A stretch of DNA of 26,279 nt, taken from Acidobacteriota bacterium (GTDB taxonomy: Bacteria > Acidobacteriota > Terriglobia > Terriglobales > Acidobacteriaceae). Positions 8,721 to 17,184 of the stretch are shown in pieces. How positions within the stretch are numbered: position 1 is the first letter of the stretch; each line of letters starts with the position of its first letter. A model generated the notes under the pieces. That model was not told where the DNA came from and ran no database searches. It was given only the letters and a program-made list of their open reading frames with translations. The stretch spans positions 1 through 26,279 of the forward strand of contig JAJZDL010000009.1 in assembly GCA_021851465.1 (NCBI GenBank). The letters run 5' to 3'. Position numbers and translations under genes: made by a program.

Positions 8721-10079
8721 TTGCACCGTTCGTTGGGGATGTACATCTCGGTGCCGTTCTGCAAGGCGAAGTGCAGTTACTGCAACTTTGCCTCGGGGGT
8801 CTTTGGCAGAGGCGCCTCCGGTATAGACCGGATGGAGCGGTACGTCGAGCGGGTCTGCGCGGAAATCCACTCGTCGCGGGCGCGGGCCGCGCAGATGCGC
8901 GCGGAGATGCCGGAGCAGGTGGACACAATCTACTTCGGCGGCGGAACGCCGAGCCTGTTGAGCGCGGGCCAGATGCAGCGGCTGTTTGCAGCATTGCGCT
9001 GCGAGTTCGACGTGAGCGCGGATGCCGAGATCACCATCGAGTGCGCGCCGGGGCAGGTGGATGGCGAGACGCTGGACGCGCTGCTGCGCCTGGGATTGAA
9101 CCGCGTCAGCTTCGGGGTGCAGTCGTTTGTGGATGCGGAGGCGCGCGCAGTGGGGCGCCAGCACACGCGCGAGACATGTCTGGCGGAGATTGCGCGAATG
9201 CGGGCGGCGGGCGTCGAGCAGATCAATGTGGACCTGATCGTCGGACTGCCGCACCAGACGGCGGCGAGCTGGCGCGAGTCGGTCGATGTGGCGCTGGCAA
9301 GCGCGGTCCCCCACCTGAGCGTCTACATGCTGGAGGTGGATGAGGAGTCGCGGCTGGGCCGCGAGATGCTTGCACACGGCGCGCGGTACGGAGCGGCTTC
9401 CGTGCCCTCGGAGGACGAAACCGCGGAGTGGTACGCGGCGGCCTGCGAGCGCCTGGAGGCGGACGGGGTAAGGCAGTACGAGATCTCCAACTTTGCGCGG
9501 GCGCGCAGCGCCCCGGACAGCAACACGGCGAACTGTGCCACGACGGCCTGCGGCGCTCTGGATTTCCGCTCGCGGCACAATGTGAAGTACTGGCACCGCG
9601 AGCCGTATCTGGGCTTTGGGCTGGACGCGCACTCGATGCTGCGCACTTACGAGGAGGATGGCCGCATGGAGGACAAGGGTGCGGTGCGCTGGGCCAATGC
9701 CAGCGATCTGGAGACCTATCTGCGCACGGACAACGATCCGCGCTCTCCAAATCGCGAAGGAGGCGAGCCGGCACAGTTCAGTTTGAACGCCGATTTTGCT
9801 GAACTGAGGACTGCGCCTGGGCCACTCGATATCGAGTGGGTGGGATCGAAGCGGGGCTTCGAGGAGGCAGTCTTTCTCGGCCTGCGAATGAACCAGGGCA
9901 TCGATTTAGAGGCGCTGCGGGCAGAGTTTGGCGAGCGGCTGTCGCAGGCCGCGGTAGCGGCACTCGGCGAGGTGGTGGAGGCCGGACTGGTGGAGCGCGA
10001 GGACAATTGGGCGCGGCTGACGGCGCGCGGGCGCATGGTGTCGAATGAGGTCTTCAGCCGCTTGCTGGTCGCCGATTGA
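8721..10079 (+). CDS. hemW: Radical SAM heme chaperone HemW (formerly HemN-like)
   Basis: This 452-aa protein carries YISVPFCKAKCSYCNF with the radical-SAM cysteines Cys14, Cys18 and Cys21, then YFGGGTPSLL, NRVSFGVQSF, INVDLIVGLPHQT, YEISNFAR and SRHNVKYW...YLGFGLDAHSM. These are the landmarks of HemW, which binds heme and hands it to acceptor proteins. The start is TTG at 8721, supported by AGGGGG 7 nt upstream (8708-8713); ATG 8739 would begin just before YISVPF. It is longer than the usual ~380 residues because of two insertions, one of ~20 residues before SRHN (SAPDSNTANCATTAC...) and another near DPRSPNREGGEP. It is not adjacent to heme synthesis genes. Confidence 0.9.
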   Translation: MHRSLGMYISVPFCKAKCSYCNFASGVFGRGASGIDRMERYVERVCAEIHSSRARAAQMRAEMPEQVDTIYFGGGTPSLLSAGQMQRLFAALRCEFDVSADAEITIECAPGQVDGETLDALLRLGLNRVSFGVQSFVDAEARAVGRQHTRETCLAEIARMRAAGVEQINVDLIVGLPHQTAASWRESVDVALASAVPHLSVYMLEVDEESRLGREMLAHGARYGAASVPSEDETAEWYAAACERLEADGVRQYEISNFARARSAPDSNTANCATTACGALDFRSRHNVKYWHREPYLGFGLDAHSMLRTYEEDGRMEDKGAVRWANASDLETYLRTDNDPRSPNREGGEPAQFSLNADFAELRTAPGPLDIEWVGSKRGFEEAVFLGLRMNQGIDLEALRAEFGERLSQAAVAALGEVVEAGLVEREDNWARLTARGRMVSNEVFSRLLVAD

Positions 10080-10298
10080 TCGGCTCGCAAGTTCGGCGCA
10101 CGAACCGATCCCCGTGGATTGCCCGTTGCAGTACGCCGAACCGTGAGCCATGGTTCACAACCGCGCACTGCCAATCGGCATCCAACCAACCAGAGTCGGC
10201 GTTTCAGCGCAACGTGCTCGTGGACGCTCGGCCAGACGCCGGTGCTGCAATCGCTCCGGTACAGCACGTGTCCGGAGCGCAAGACAGTCCGCTCACGA

Positions 10299-10328
10299 CC
10301 GACATAACCTGCGCCGTCTTGGTAGAAT
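10299..10328 (+). promoter_or_regulatory. Candidate sigma70-type promoter of transaldolase
   Basis: CCGACA at 10299-10304 and TAGAAT at 10323-10328 are separated by 18 bp and lie about 33 bp ahead of the transaldolase ATG. The -10 matches the consensus at 5 of 6 positions, the -35 at 4 of 6. The remaining spacer from hemW (10080 on) shows nothing else recognisable. Confidence 0.35.
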
Positions 10329-10360
10329 TGAGTCGTGACAGCGCAATAATTAGGAGACCC

Positions 10361-11362
10361 ATGGCATCCCTTCTCGAACAGCTTCGCGGCATGACCAAGG
10401 TAGTCGCCGACTCCGGCGACATCAACTCCATTGAAAAGTTCAAGCCGACGGATTCCACCACCAATCCATCGCTGATCGCCGCCGCGGCGCAGATGCCCGC
10501 TTATCAGTCCATCGTCGATGGCGTCTTGCAGCAGGCGCGCGCCCGTGTGGGCAGCGCGGCCTCGGACAAGGATGTTGCGGCGCTGGCCTTTAAAGAGCTG
10601 GCAGTCGCCTTCGGACTCAAGATCCTGGGCATCGTTCCCGGACGCGTCTCCACCGAGGTGGACGCACGCCTCTCCTACGACACAGAAGCCACGCTGGCGC
10701 TGGCGCGCGAGATCATCGCACAGTACGACGAGGCTGGCATCGGTCGCGAGCGCGTTCTCATCAAGATCGCCTCCACCTGGGAGGGCATCAAAGCCGCCGA
10801 GATACTCGAACGCGAGGGAATCCACTGCAACCTGACGCTGCTCTTCGGCCTCCACCAGGCCGTCGCCTGCGCGGAGGCCGGGGTCACGCTCATCTCGCCC
10901 TTCGTCGGACGCATTCTCGACTGGTACAAGAAGGACACCGGCAAGGACTATACCGGCGCGGACGATCCCGGCGTCCAGTCCGTTACCACCATCTACAACT
11001 ACTACAAGAAATTTGGCTACAAGACGCAGGTGATGGGCGCCAGCTTCCGCAATATCGGCGAGATCACGGAGCTCGCCGGGTGCGACCTGCTGACCATCGC
11101 ACCGAAGCTGCTCGCCGAGCTCGACGCAAGCAACGCCGACCTGCCGCGCAAGCTCGACCCAGCCAAATCCTCCAGTATGAAGATCGAGCGGTTTACCGTC
11201 GACAAGGCCACATTCGACAGGATGCATGCAGCGGACCGCATGGCCCACGACAAATTGCAGGAGGGCATCGACGGCTTCTCGAAGGCGCTGGAAGAGCTGG
11301 AAGCGCTGCTCGCAAAACGCCTCAGTGAGATCAGTGAGAAGACCGCTGTCGGCGCTCACTAG
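10361..11362 (+). CDS. tal: Transaldolase (class I, pentose phosphate pathway)
   Basis: This 333-aa enzyme moves a dihydroxyacetone unit from sedoheptulose-7-phosphate to glyceraldehyde-3-phosphate in the cytoplasm. Family landmarks are TDSTTNPSLI at 30-39, Asp17 in VVADSGDI, Glu99 in VSTEVDARLS and the Schiff-base Lys135 in VLIKIASTWEGI. LLFGLHQA, SPFVGRILDWY and VMGASFRN follow. Length and order match the TalB-type subfamily. The ATG at 10361 is chosen because AGGAG sits 4 nt before it (10352-10356) and conservation begins there; the frame is open further upstream but without coding signals. It stands alone and ends before a strong hairpin. Confidence 0.96.
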   Translation: MASLLEQLRGMTKVVADSGDINSIEKFKPTDSTTNPSLIAAAAQMPAYQSIVDGVLQQARARVGSAASDKDVAALAFKELAVAFGLKILGIVPGRVSTEVDARLSYDTEATLALAREIIAQYDEAGIGRERVLIKIASTWEGIKAAEILEREGIHCNLTLLFGLHQAVACAEAGVTLISPFVGRILDWYKKDTGKDYTGADDPGVQSVTTIYNYYKKFGYKTQVMGASFRNIGEITELAGCDLLTIAPKLLAELDASNADLPRKLDPAKSSSMKIERFTVDKATFDRMHAADRMAHDKLQEGIDGFSKALEELEALLAKRLSEISEKTAVGAH

Positions 11363-11505
11363 GAGAGGTCTGCTCCAGTCTCCAGGCTTGTCTTCGGTCT
11401 CGGGTGCTGGGGCATTTCCAGTGCCCATGGTAGTTCCCCCGGCTCTGCCGAAGGATATTTACTTCACTTCCCTTGGATTATGTATGCAACTAAATTGGAG
11501 ATGCT

Positions 11506-11540
11506 CTAAACCGGCAGCCCCTGCGGGGCTGCCGGTTTAG
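11506..11540. terminator. Bidirectional hairpin terminator between tal and lipoprotein gene
   Basis: CTAAACCGGCAGCCCC (11506-11521) pairs perfectly with GGGGCTGCCGGTTTAG (11525-11540), a 16-bp stem with a 3-nt loop. It lies between two convergent genes, so it can serve both. The flanking T-run is weak on the plus side (GTTTCC), so termination efficiency is inferred from the stem and position. Confidence 0.75.
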
Positions 11541-11569
11541 GTTTCCTGGAACTGGTACACCATGCCCGC

Positions 11570-12787
11570 TTACGGAATGTAGGTTGGCGATGAATGCGAC
11601 CCAGTCGGCACAATCGTCAGGCAGGATGGCGACCCAGAGGCGTAAAAGGGAGAGTTTTGCACTCCCACCAGCCCGCCCGTGTTCGGGTTCAATTGCAGCC
11701 CCGTTACCGTGGCGTCCTGGCTGTCCGAGGTGTACAGGTAGATGCCCTCTGCCGGATCGATGGCCACGCACGTCGGCCCTGTCCCGGTTGCGGTCGCAAA
11801 CGCTCCAACCGCGCCCGAAGGCGTCCCCGTTGAACCGTCGATCATGTACCCTTGTACCGTGCTGCCGTTGAAGTTCACCACATAGATCAGGCGCCCCGTC
11901 GGGTCGATTGTGAGGTTCGAAGGATACAATCCGGTCGGGAAGGGCCCATTGACCATGGCGATCAGTGCGCCCGAAGAGAGGACCTGGTAGCCAATCAACT
12001 GGTTTGCAAGCTCGTCGGTCACATAGACGAAGCGCGCGGTCGGCTCCTCGGCGATTCCGCTGGGCATAACGCCGGCGGCATATCCCGTCGCCACCGTCTT
12101 GCCCGCAACCGTCGTGATCGTCGTTCCCGGAACCGGCGTCAGAGCGCCCGTCGATGGGTTCTCGGAGAAGCCCAGAACGGTCGCGTTGGGTTGGGTCTCC
12201 TGGTCCAGTACATAGACAAAGTGGTTGAAGTAGCTGGCCGTAACGCCCACTGGATTGTTGCCCACGACCTGGGTGGTCGGCGTGCCCAGCGAGTAGTCGG
12301 CATTCACCGGGAAGATGGAGACCCCGCCCGGCCCCGGCGTCGCCGCCGAGTAGCCCGGCTGATAGGTGAACGTCACAAATAGAAACGCGCCCTGCGGATC
12401 CATCGTGATCGCTGTCGGTAAAGTTCCGGTCACCGGATAGACATGCTGTGAGACCAGCGATCCGTTGTTCTGCACCGCGAACTCCTGCACCGTCGAATCC
12501 AGTTTGTTGACCACATAGACGAAACGGCCATTCACCGAGGGAACCAACGCAATCGGGTCGTTGCCCGCCGCGACTGGCGTCCCGATCTGCGACAGGGATC
12601 CCGAGTAGAAGTCGATCGTATACTGGTCGATCATGCCCGGATTGCTCTGGTTCGTCGTCACATAGACGTATCCCACCGTGTAGTCCAGGGTGCAGGAGGT
12701 CAGGCCCAGAACCATTGCAAGGGAGATCGCCGTCACCGCCGCCGTGCGGCTGAAGCGGTTTTGCAGCAAGCGCTTTGCCGAGCGCAT
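11570..12787 (-). CDS. Beta-propeller 'lactonase-family' lipoprotein (paralog 1)
   Basis: From the ATG at 12787 the product is 405 aa with a lipoprotein signal peptide: basic n-region, hydrophobic ISLAMVLG, then LTSC with Cys32 as lipidation site. The exported part is built of repeated strands such as GRFVYVVNKLDSTVQEFAV, GAFLFVTFTY and ARFVYVTDELANQLIGYQV, the pattern of YncE/6-phosphogluconolactonase-like seven-bladed propellers. No catalytic function can be assigned; such proteins are common in Terriglobia. An upstream in-frame ATG at 12883 with AGGA 5 nt before it is a real alternative, adding 32 residues before the signal peptide. It shares clear similarity with the next gene (LGFSENPSTGALTP / LGFSENPQTGALTP), showing tandem duplication. 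Confidence 0.82.
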   Translation of the reverse strand: MRSAKRLLQNRFSRTAAVTAISLAMVLGLTSCTLDYTVGYVYVTTNQSNPGMIDQYTIDFYSGSLSQIGTPVAAGNDPIALVPSVNGRFVYVVNKLDSTVQEFAVQNNGSLVSQHVYPVTGTLPTAITMDPQGAFLFVTFTYQPGYSAATPGPGGVSIFPVNADYSLGTPTTQVVGNNPVGVTASYFNHFVYVLDQETQPNATVLGFSENPSTGALTPVPGTTITTVAGKTVATGYAAGVMPSGIAEEPTARFVYVTDELANQLIGYQVLSSGALIAMVNGPFPTGLYPSNLTIDPTGRLIYVVNFNGSTVQGYMIDGSTGTPSGAVGAFATATGTGPTCVAIDPAEGIYLYTSDSQDATVTGLQLNPNTGGLVGVQNSPFYASGSPSCLTIVPTGSHSSPTYIP

Positions 12788-12982
12788 GGCCGTCGCGCGC
12801 TCCTCCCGCGGGGTGGAACGCGTTGCACCTGCTTCGCAAGGCTGCCGGTTCTGTGATGCCGCTCTGGTCGTGTGCAAATTCATTCGCTTCCTTCGTCCCG
12901 GCAGCTTGCGCCGCCTGCTGAAAATCTCGTCCTGCCCGGATATTCTCCGGCCGTGCCGCCAACTACTCCCTCGCTCCTACGC

Positions 12983-14224
12983 CTAGTAGTAGTAGAGCGG
13001 AAATGCCGGTGCCGTGACTGCGCAGGTGGGCAAGGGACTGCCGCCAAACGGCTCACCCGGTGTCTGCACCAGGCTTCCGTCCTGCGCGTTCAACTGCTCG
13101 GCCGTCACGTCGTTGCTCAGGTTGTTCGATGTGTACAGATACACTGCGTGTGTCGGTTCGGCGTTGCTCGGCGCGCCGCTGATGGTCACGCACGTCGGCC
13201 CTGTCCCGGTCTGTACGCTTGCCGCCACGGTCGATCGCACCGGCACTCCGCCTGCGCCAATGGTATATCCGTCCAGTGCATTCGCCGTATATGCCGTTAC
13301 ATAAAGATACTTGCCCGTAAGGTCGAACGCCATCCCCATCGGCCCGGCGTCGGTCGGTGTCGTGGTTACCAGGGTCGGAACACCGTTCGCGATGCTGTAG
13401 GTCGCCACCTGGTTCAGCGTCTGGTCGGTCACATACAGGTGCGTCCCCGTCGAATCGCCAAGGATGCCCGCCGGGTTTGGCCCAGAAGCGAAGCCAGTCG
13501 AGGAAACGTTGCCGGGGTTGGGATTGATGACCGTACCGGGAAGCGGTGTCAACGCTCCGGTCTGTGGGTTCTCTGAAAATCCCAGCAGATTCGCCGAGGT
13601 CGTCGAGTCGGCTTCTATCACATAGACATAGTTGCCCACCGCGCTGGTCGCTATGCCTACCGGGTTGCGTCCGATGTTCACCGTCGTCGGCGTGCCCAGC
13701 GAGTTGTCGGAGTTGATGGGGAAGATCGTGATTCCACCAGGGCCAGGGTCGGCCGTTGTGTACTGTTGCGTGCCATTTGGATAGCCTGGGCTGGGTGGAT
13801 TGTTCTGGTAGGTGAACGTCACATACAGAAACTTGCCCGCTGCATCGATCGCCGCCGCCGTGGGATAGCTTCCCGTGATGTTGTACGTGTACTGCGGATA
13901 CAGCTTGCCGTCGGTACCGATGGCGAACTCCACCACGTCGGAGCTGAAATTGTTCACCGTATATAGAAACAGATCGTTGGGCGCAAGCACCAGCCCCACC
14001 GTGTTCCGTCCGCCAGCGTCGATCGGCGAGTCCGCTAGCGGGTACAGATACCCCGACTGGTAGTCGATCTGGAAGGCGTCAATCAGTCCGTGCGGCAGTG
14101 TCTTCTCCGTAGTTACGTACAGGTACGACACGGTGTAGTCGTCGCTGCACGCCGTCGCGCAGAGCGCCAGCGCCAGGAACAACAGCGAAGCCATTACCGC
14201 ACGTCCCGTCCGTTTCAACTTCAT
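12983..14224 (-). CDS. Beta-propeller 'lactonase-family' lipoprotein (paralog 2)
   Basis: From ATG 14224 the product is 413 aa, starting MKLKRTGRAV followed by a hydrophobic core and ATAC, Cys26 being the likely lipidated cysteine. The mature protein opens with SDDYTVSYLYVTTEK, parallel to LDYTVGYVYVTTNQ of paralog 1. It contains the same propeller strands (FLYTVNNFSSDVVEFAI, KFLYVTFTYQ, TGTHLYVTDQTLNQVATYSI). A TTG at 14233 in frame, closer to a GGGAG, is an alternative start. It is separated from paralog 1 by about 200 bp, so co-transcription is possible but not obvious. Outer-membrane or periplasmic location is inferred; ligand and activity are unknown. Confidence 0.82.
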   Translation of the reverse strand: MKLKRTGRAVMASLLFLALALCATACSDDYTVSYLYVTTEKTLPHGLIDAFQIDYQSGYLYPLADSPIDAGGRNTVGLVLAPNDLFLYTVNNFSSDVVEFAIGTDGKLYPQYTYNITGSYPTAAAIDAAGKFLYVTFTYQNNPPSPGYPNGTQQYTTADPGPGGITIFPINSDNSLGTPTTVNIGRNPVGIATSAVGNYVYVIEADSTTSANLLGFSENPQTGALTPLPGTVINPNPGNVSSTGFASGPNPAGILGDSTGTHLYVTDQTLNQVATYSIANGVPTLVTTTPTDAGPMGMAFDLTGKYLYVTAYTANALDGYTIGAGGVPVRSTVAASVQTGTGPTCVTISGAPSNAEPTHAVYLYTSNNLSNDVTAEQLNAQDGSLVQTPGEPFGGSPLPTCAVTAPAFPLYYY

Positions 14225-14331
14225 GCGATTCAATAGCTCCCATATAAAACAATCTTCCAGCCGAAGCCTTCAGGTGCAAGTGGCTGCCTTCCGCCCCTCA
14301 TTCCCAGTAGTGTGGGTCGCGCATTCTTCAC

Positions 14332-15558
14332 CTAATCCACGTTCCCACTCATCCCAAGACACGATGCCAGGCCCGTCGCCTGGAACTCCGACCCGCGGGC
14401 CAATGTGGAAAGCTGTCCGGTGTTCTGGTTGAGGAACTTTCCGGTCACCGTCCCATCGTTGTAGTTGGAGGTGTAGACATACTGGTGCGTCGGGTCCTCC
14501 ACCATGCAGACCGGCCCGCTGCCGATCGGGTAGGGGTTGTTCGGGTCCGAGATGGGAAGCAGTTGGCCCGTCGATTCGATCACAAACGCCGAGATCGTGC
14601 TGTTGGCGTAGTTCGAGTTCTTTGTGCCATGGTTCACGACATACAGATACATGTCCTTCGCGTCCGTCATGCTGTACACCGGGTCGGCCGTCAAGGGCAG
14701 GTTCGCCACGGCGCCGTCGGCCTGTACTGCCATGGTGCAGTTCGGCCCAGGAGTGTAGGGCAGGATCGCTCCACCAGTCGACATCGTCGATCCAGCATCG
14801 GTAACGTAGATGTAGTTCCCGCTGGCATTCAAGGACGTCGCGTTCACCGTGCCCAGCGGGATCGTCGTATTGATCTCGACCACCAGTTGCCCATTGCTCC
14901 CAATCCCGTACGGATACACCGTCTGGTCGCCGGAATCCAACGTATATACGCACGTGCCGTTGGCGCGGAACATCGTCGGCGCCTTGCCAACCTCAAAGTA
15001 GGTCAACTGCTGCCCTAGCGAGTTCTTGATCAACTCGTTGGGAACCAGTTGCAGTCGGCCCGAACTGTTGTCAATCTCAAACACAGCGATGTCGCCGTCG
15101 CCGGTCGTCGCATAGTCCGGCGCCTGCGAGTCCAGAACGTAAAGATACTGCCCCGACGAGTTTGTCTCCGCCCACACTGGGGTCTGCCCCGGTGTGGTGT
15201 ATGTGTTCTGGAAGGTCAGTATCCCGTCCTCGCCGATGTCGAACACAGCAATGTTGCCGTCGTGGTTGCTCTGGCCGCTGGCGTTCACCGTGCCCTGGTT
15301 CACCACAAACAGAAAGTTGCCGCCCACCGACACCTCGACCGATACAGGGTTCGAGCCCGCCGATGGATACGGAGAGTTCACCATGGTCGTCAGGTTCCCC
15401 GTATAGTCGTCCACCTTCATGCCCGCAATCTGGTTGTACTGCGTGCCCAGAACGTACATGAACCCGATCGTGTAGCTGCCGCACGCCGACATGCCCAGCA
15501 CAACCGCCATCGATACGACCAGGGCCCGTGAGATCCGGCCAATCCTGCTCAACGTCAT
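14332..15558 (-). CDS. Beta-propeller 'lactonase-family' lipoprotein (paralog 3, divergent)
   Basis: This 408-aa lipoprotein has signal peptide MTLSRIGRISRALVVSMAVV followed by LGMSAC with Cys26 lipidated. AGGA lies 5 nt before the ATG. The mature start GSYTIGFMYVLGTQYNQ matches the layout of the two neighbours, and blades such as NFLFVVNQGT, QYLYVLDSQA, NYIYVTDAGS, MYLYVVNHGT and QYVYTSNYNDGTVTG recur. It is clearly more diverged than paralogs 1 and 2 are from each other, suggesting an older duplication. Function is unknown. Orientation and order of the three suggest a locus built by repeated duplication. Confidence 0.82.
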   Translation of the reverse strand: MTLSRIGRISRALVVSMAVVLGMSACGSYTIGFMYVLGTQYNQIAGMKVDDYTGNLTTMVNSPYPSAGSNPVSVEVSVGGNFLFVVNQGTVNASGQSNHDGNIAVFDIGEDGILTFQNTYTTPGQTPVWAETNSSGQYLYVLDSQAPDYATTGDGDIAVFEIDNSSGRLQLVPNELIKNSLGQQLTYFEVGKAPTMFRANGTCVYTLDSGDQTVYPYGIGSNGQLVVEINTTIPLGTVNATSLNASGNYIYVTDAGSTMSTGGAILPYTPGPNCTMAVQADGAVANLPLTADPVYSMTDAKDMYLYVVNHGTKNSNYANSTISAFVIESTGQLLPISDPNNPYPIGSGPVCMVEDPTHQYVYTSNYNDGTVTGKFLNQNTGQLSTLARGSEFQATGLASCLGMSGNVD

Positions 15559-15704
15559 GCGCTTCCTAATCTTCGCTGGCGGCCCGACTGCGACACGCCA
15601 CTAATCTGCGATCTGATCTGTGGGAATACGATTCCTTCGCCAATTGTAGAAGCTGCGGAGACTTTGCGCCACTTCCACCGGAAAACAGCCGGTCGAGAGG
15701 CAAC

Positions 15705-15728
15705 GCCGCATGTGCCGGCACATGCGGC
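15705..15728. terminator. 24-bp perfect palindrome, probable terminator of the mlaD-like gene
   Basis: GCCGCATGTG, CCGG, CACATGCGGC at 15705-15728 is a perfect palindrome able to form a 10-bp stem with a 4-nt loop. It lies 29 nt past the mlaD-like stop codon in the direction of transcription. No T-run follows on the minus strand, so an intrinsic terminator is likely but not proven; a protein-binding site is the alternative. Confidence 0.5.
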
Positions 15729-15757
15729 CTCTGTAGGTGGCCGCTCAAGTTCTGCCG

Positions 15758-16846
15758 CTAAAACACCCGCATATGAATTGTCAGGTACTTCTTTGGGTCC
15801 TGCCGGATCGCCGTCACCAGCGAGGTGCTCTCGGTCAGCAGCTTGTTCGTGTTGGCATACATCGTATCGTCGGTAGCCAGCTTGCCCAGCGTCCCCTTGC
15901 CCGCTTCAATGCCCGTTACAAGGTCGTCCATCTTGGAAACGGTGTTGTCCAGCTTCTTGGCAAAAGCCGGGTCTTTCAGCAACAGGCCCGCCGTCCCCTT
16001 GCCCGCCTGCGCGTCCGCCAGGATCGCATTCAAGCTCTTCAACGATGCGTTGGCTTCGTTGTACACCGAGTCGTCCGTCAACGCCTTGCCCGCCGTCCCC
16101 TTGCCGTTCCGCAGGTCGGTCGTGATCCCGTCCACCTTCGCCACCGCGTCGTTCAGCTTGTCGTACATCTCACCGCGGTCGTTCATGAACTTGCCCACTG
16201 TGTTGTCGTCGCTGTTCAGCTTCACCGTGATCCCGTGGATGTCGTCCGCCGCCGCCACAAATTTGTTGTACAGTGTCGGGTTTGTCATCAACTGTCCAAA
16301 CGATCCCTTGCCGGATTCCATGTCGTCCACCACCGTGTTCAACTTGCCGAGGATGACGTTCAGGTTCTCGATCGTGCCCTGGCCCTGCTTCATCACGTCC
16401 ATCAGGCTCGGCGTCTCCAGCGTCTTCAGCTCGTCGCCGTCGCGCAGCTCCGGGCCGGTCGCATGCTGGCTGTTGATGTCCACCACCGTGTCGCCCAGCA
16501 TCCCCACCGTCGTCAGCCCCGCTGTCGAGTCGGTATGCAGGTCGGGCTGGTACTTGCTGTCGATCTTCATCACCACCTGCACCGGGGTCAGCTTCCGCTC
16601 CGGCGTCGTCACCACCGTGATCGTCTTCACCGTCCCGATCGTCACTCCCTCCAGATCCACCGCCGCACCCAGCTTCAGCCCCGCCGAGTTCTCAAAGTAG
16701 GTCGTCACCGTCAGCTTGTTCGAGAACAACCCCAGTCCGGACGAGCTGGTCATCAGAAACAACAGCGTCGTCAGGATCACGACAGCCACCAGCACAATCA
16801 CCCCGATCTTCAGTTGAGACCATCGGACCTCTTGCTGGCTGGGCAT
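15758..16846 (-). CDS. MlaD-like MCE-domain protein with C-terminal repeats
   Basis: This 362-aa membrane-anchored protein has one N-terminal TM (about 13-31) and an MCE domain (about 43-122: VTTYFENSAGLKLGAAVDLEGVTIG, VVMKIDSKYQ, STAGLTTVGMLGDTVVDI). A long helical, repeat-bearing C-terminus follows. Five units beginning with a (G)KGT-x-G-type motif start near residues 177, 212, 246, 280 and 314, a period of about 34. MCE proteins bind and move phospholipids between inner and outer membrane with an ABC transporter (MlaE/MlaF). No such partners adjoin this gene, so they must lie elsewhere. It ends with KKYLTIHMRVF. The ribosome site is weak. Confidence 0.88.
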   Translation of the reverse strand: MPSQQEVRWSQLKIGVIVLVAVVILTTLLFLMTSSSGLGLFSNKLTVTTYFENSAGLKLGAAVDLEGVTIGTVKTITVVTTPERKLTPVQVVMKIDSKYQPDLHTDSTAGLTTVGMLGDTVVDINSQHATGPELRDGDELKTLETPSLMDVMKQGQGTIENLNVILGKLNTVVDDMESGKGSFGQLMTNPTLYNKFVAAADDIHGITVKLNSDDNTVGKFMNDRGEMYDKLNDAVAKVDGITTDLRNGKGTAGKALTDDSVYNEANASLKSLNAILADAQAGKGTAGLLLKDPAFAKKLDNTVSKMDDLVTGIEAGKGTLGKLATDDTMYANTNKLLTESTSLVTAIRQDPKKYLTIHMRVF

Positions 16847-17184
16847 AGACCCACTCTATCCTCTCGGCATCCTGCGTACGCTCTGCAACCGGCTCCGCAG
16901 CCTGCACTTCAAGCTGGCTTTGCGCTTGATGTGAGGGTACCATTCCCTGCCTGCGCACCGCATCCCCCACACAGATTTTTGAGGCCGAACAAGCCGAGTT
17001 CAATTTCTAAGGCCACATCATGCTCGATGCGTAAACCCCATCCCCTCAAGCGCGTACGAGCGATGCCCCTTGCCGTTCGCCTCGCGCATCGCTGAAGACG
17101 ATGCACAGCCGCTACACTGGGAGCGAAGCGTACTGCCGCGGGCCTTCCATCCAGTCGGCGCTGCGCATGAGAAGAGACAACGCG
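16847..17184. other. Divergent spacer between mlaD-like gene and acpS
   Basis: This 338-bp region holds the two divergent starts. A minus-strand promoter candidate is given separately. On the plus strand TACACT at 17113-17118 could be a -10 for acpS, but its -35 is poor. The acpS frame stays open upstream to 17101, yet nothing there looks conserved. No RNA gene or repeat was recognised. Confidence 0.45.
16975..17003 (-). promoter_or_regulatory. Candidate promoter of the mlaD-like gene
   Basis: On the minus strand TTGAAC (17003-16998), 17 bp, then AAAAAT (16980-16975) resembles a sigma70 promoter, with 4 of 6 matches in each box. It is about 130 nt upstream of the start codon. Confidence 0.28.

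Noticed and set aside
9716..11428. 570-codon minus-strand frame opposite hemW and tal
   Set aside because: It crosses two well-identified genes and their spacer on the opposite strand, with no domain of its own.
15737..17095. 452-codon plus-strand frame opposite the mlaD-like gene
   Set aside because: Antisense shadow; rich in Arg/His/Leu/Val without domains, while the minus strand encodes a clear MCE protein.
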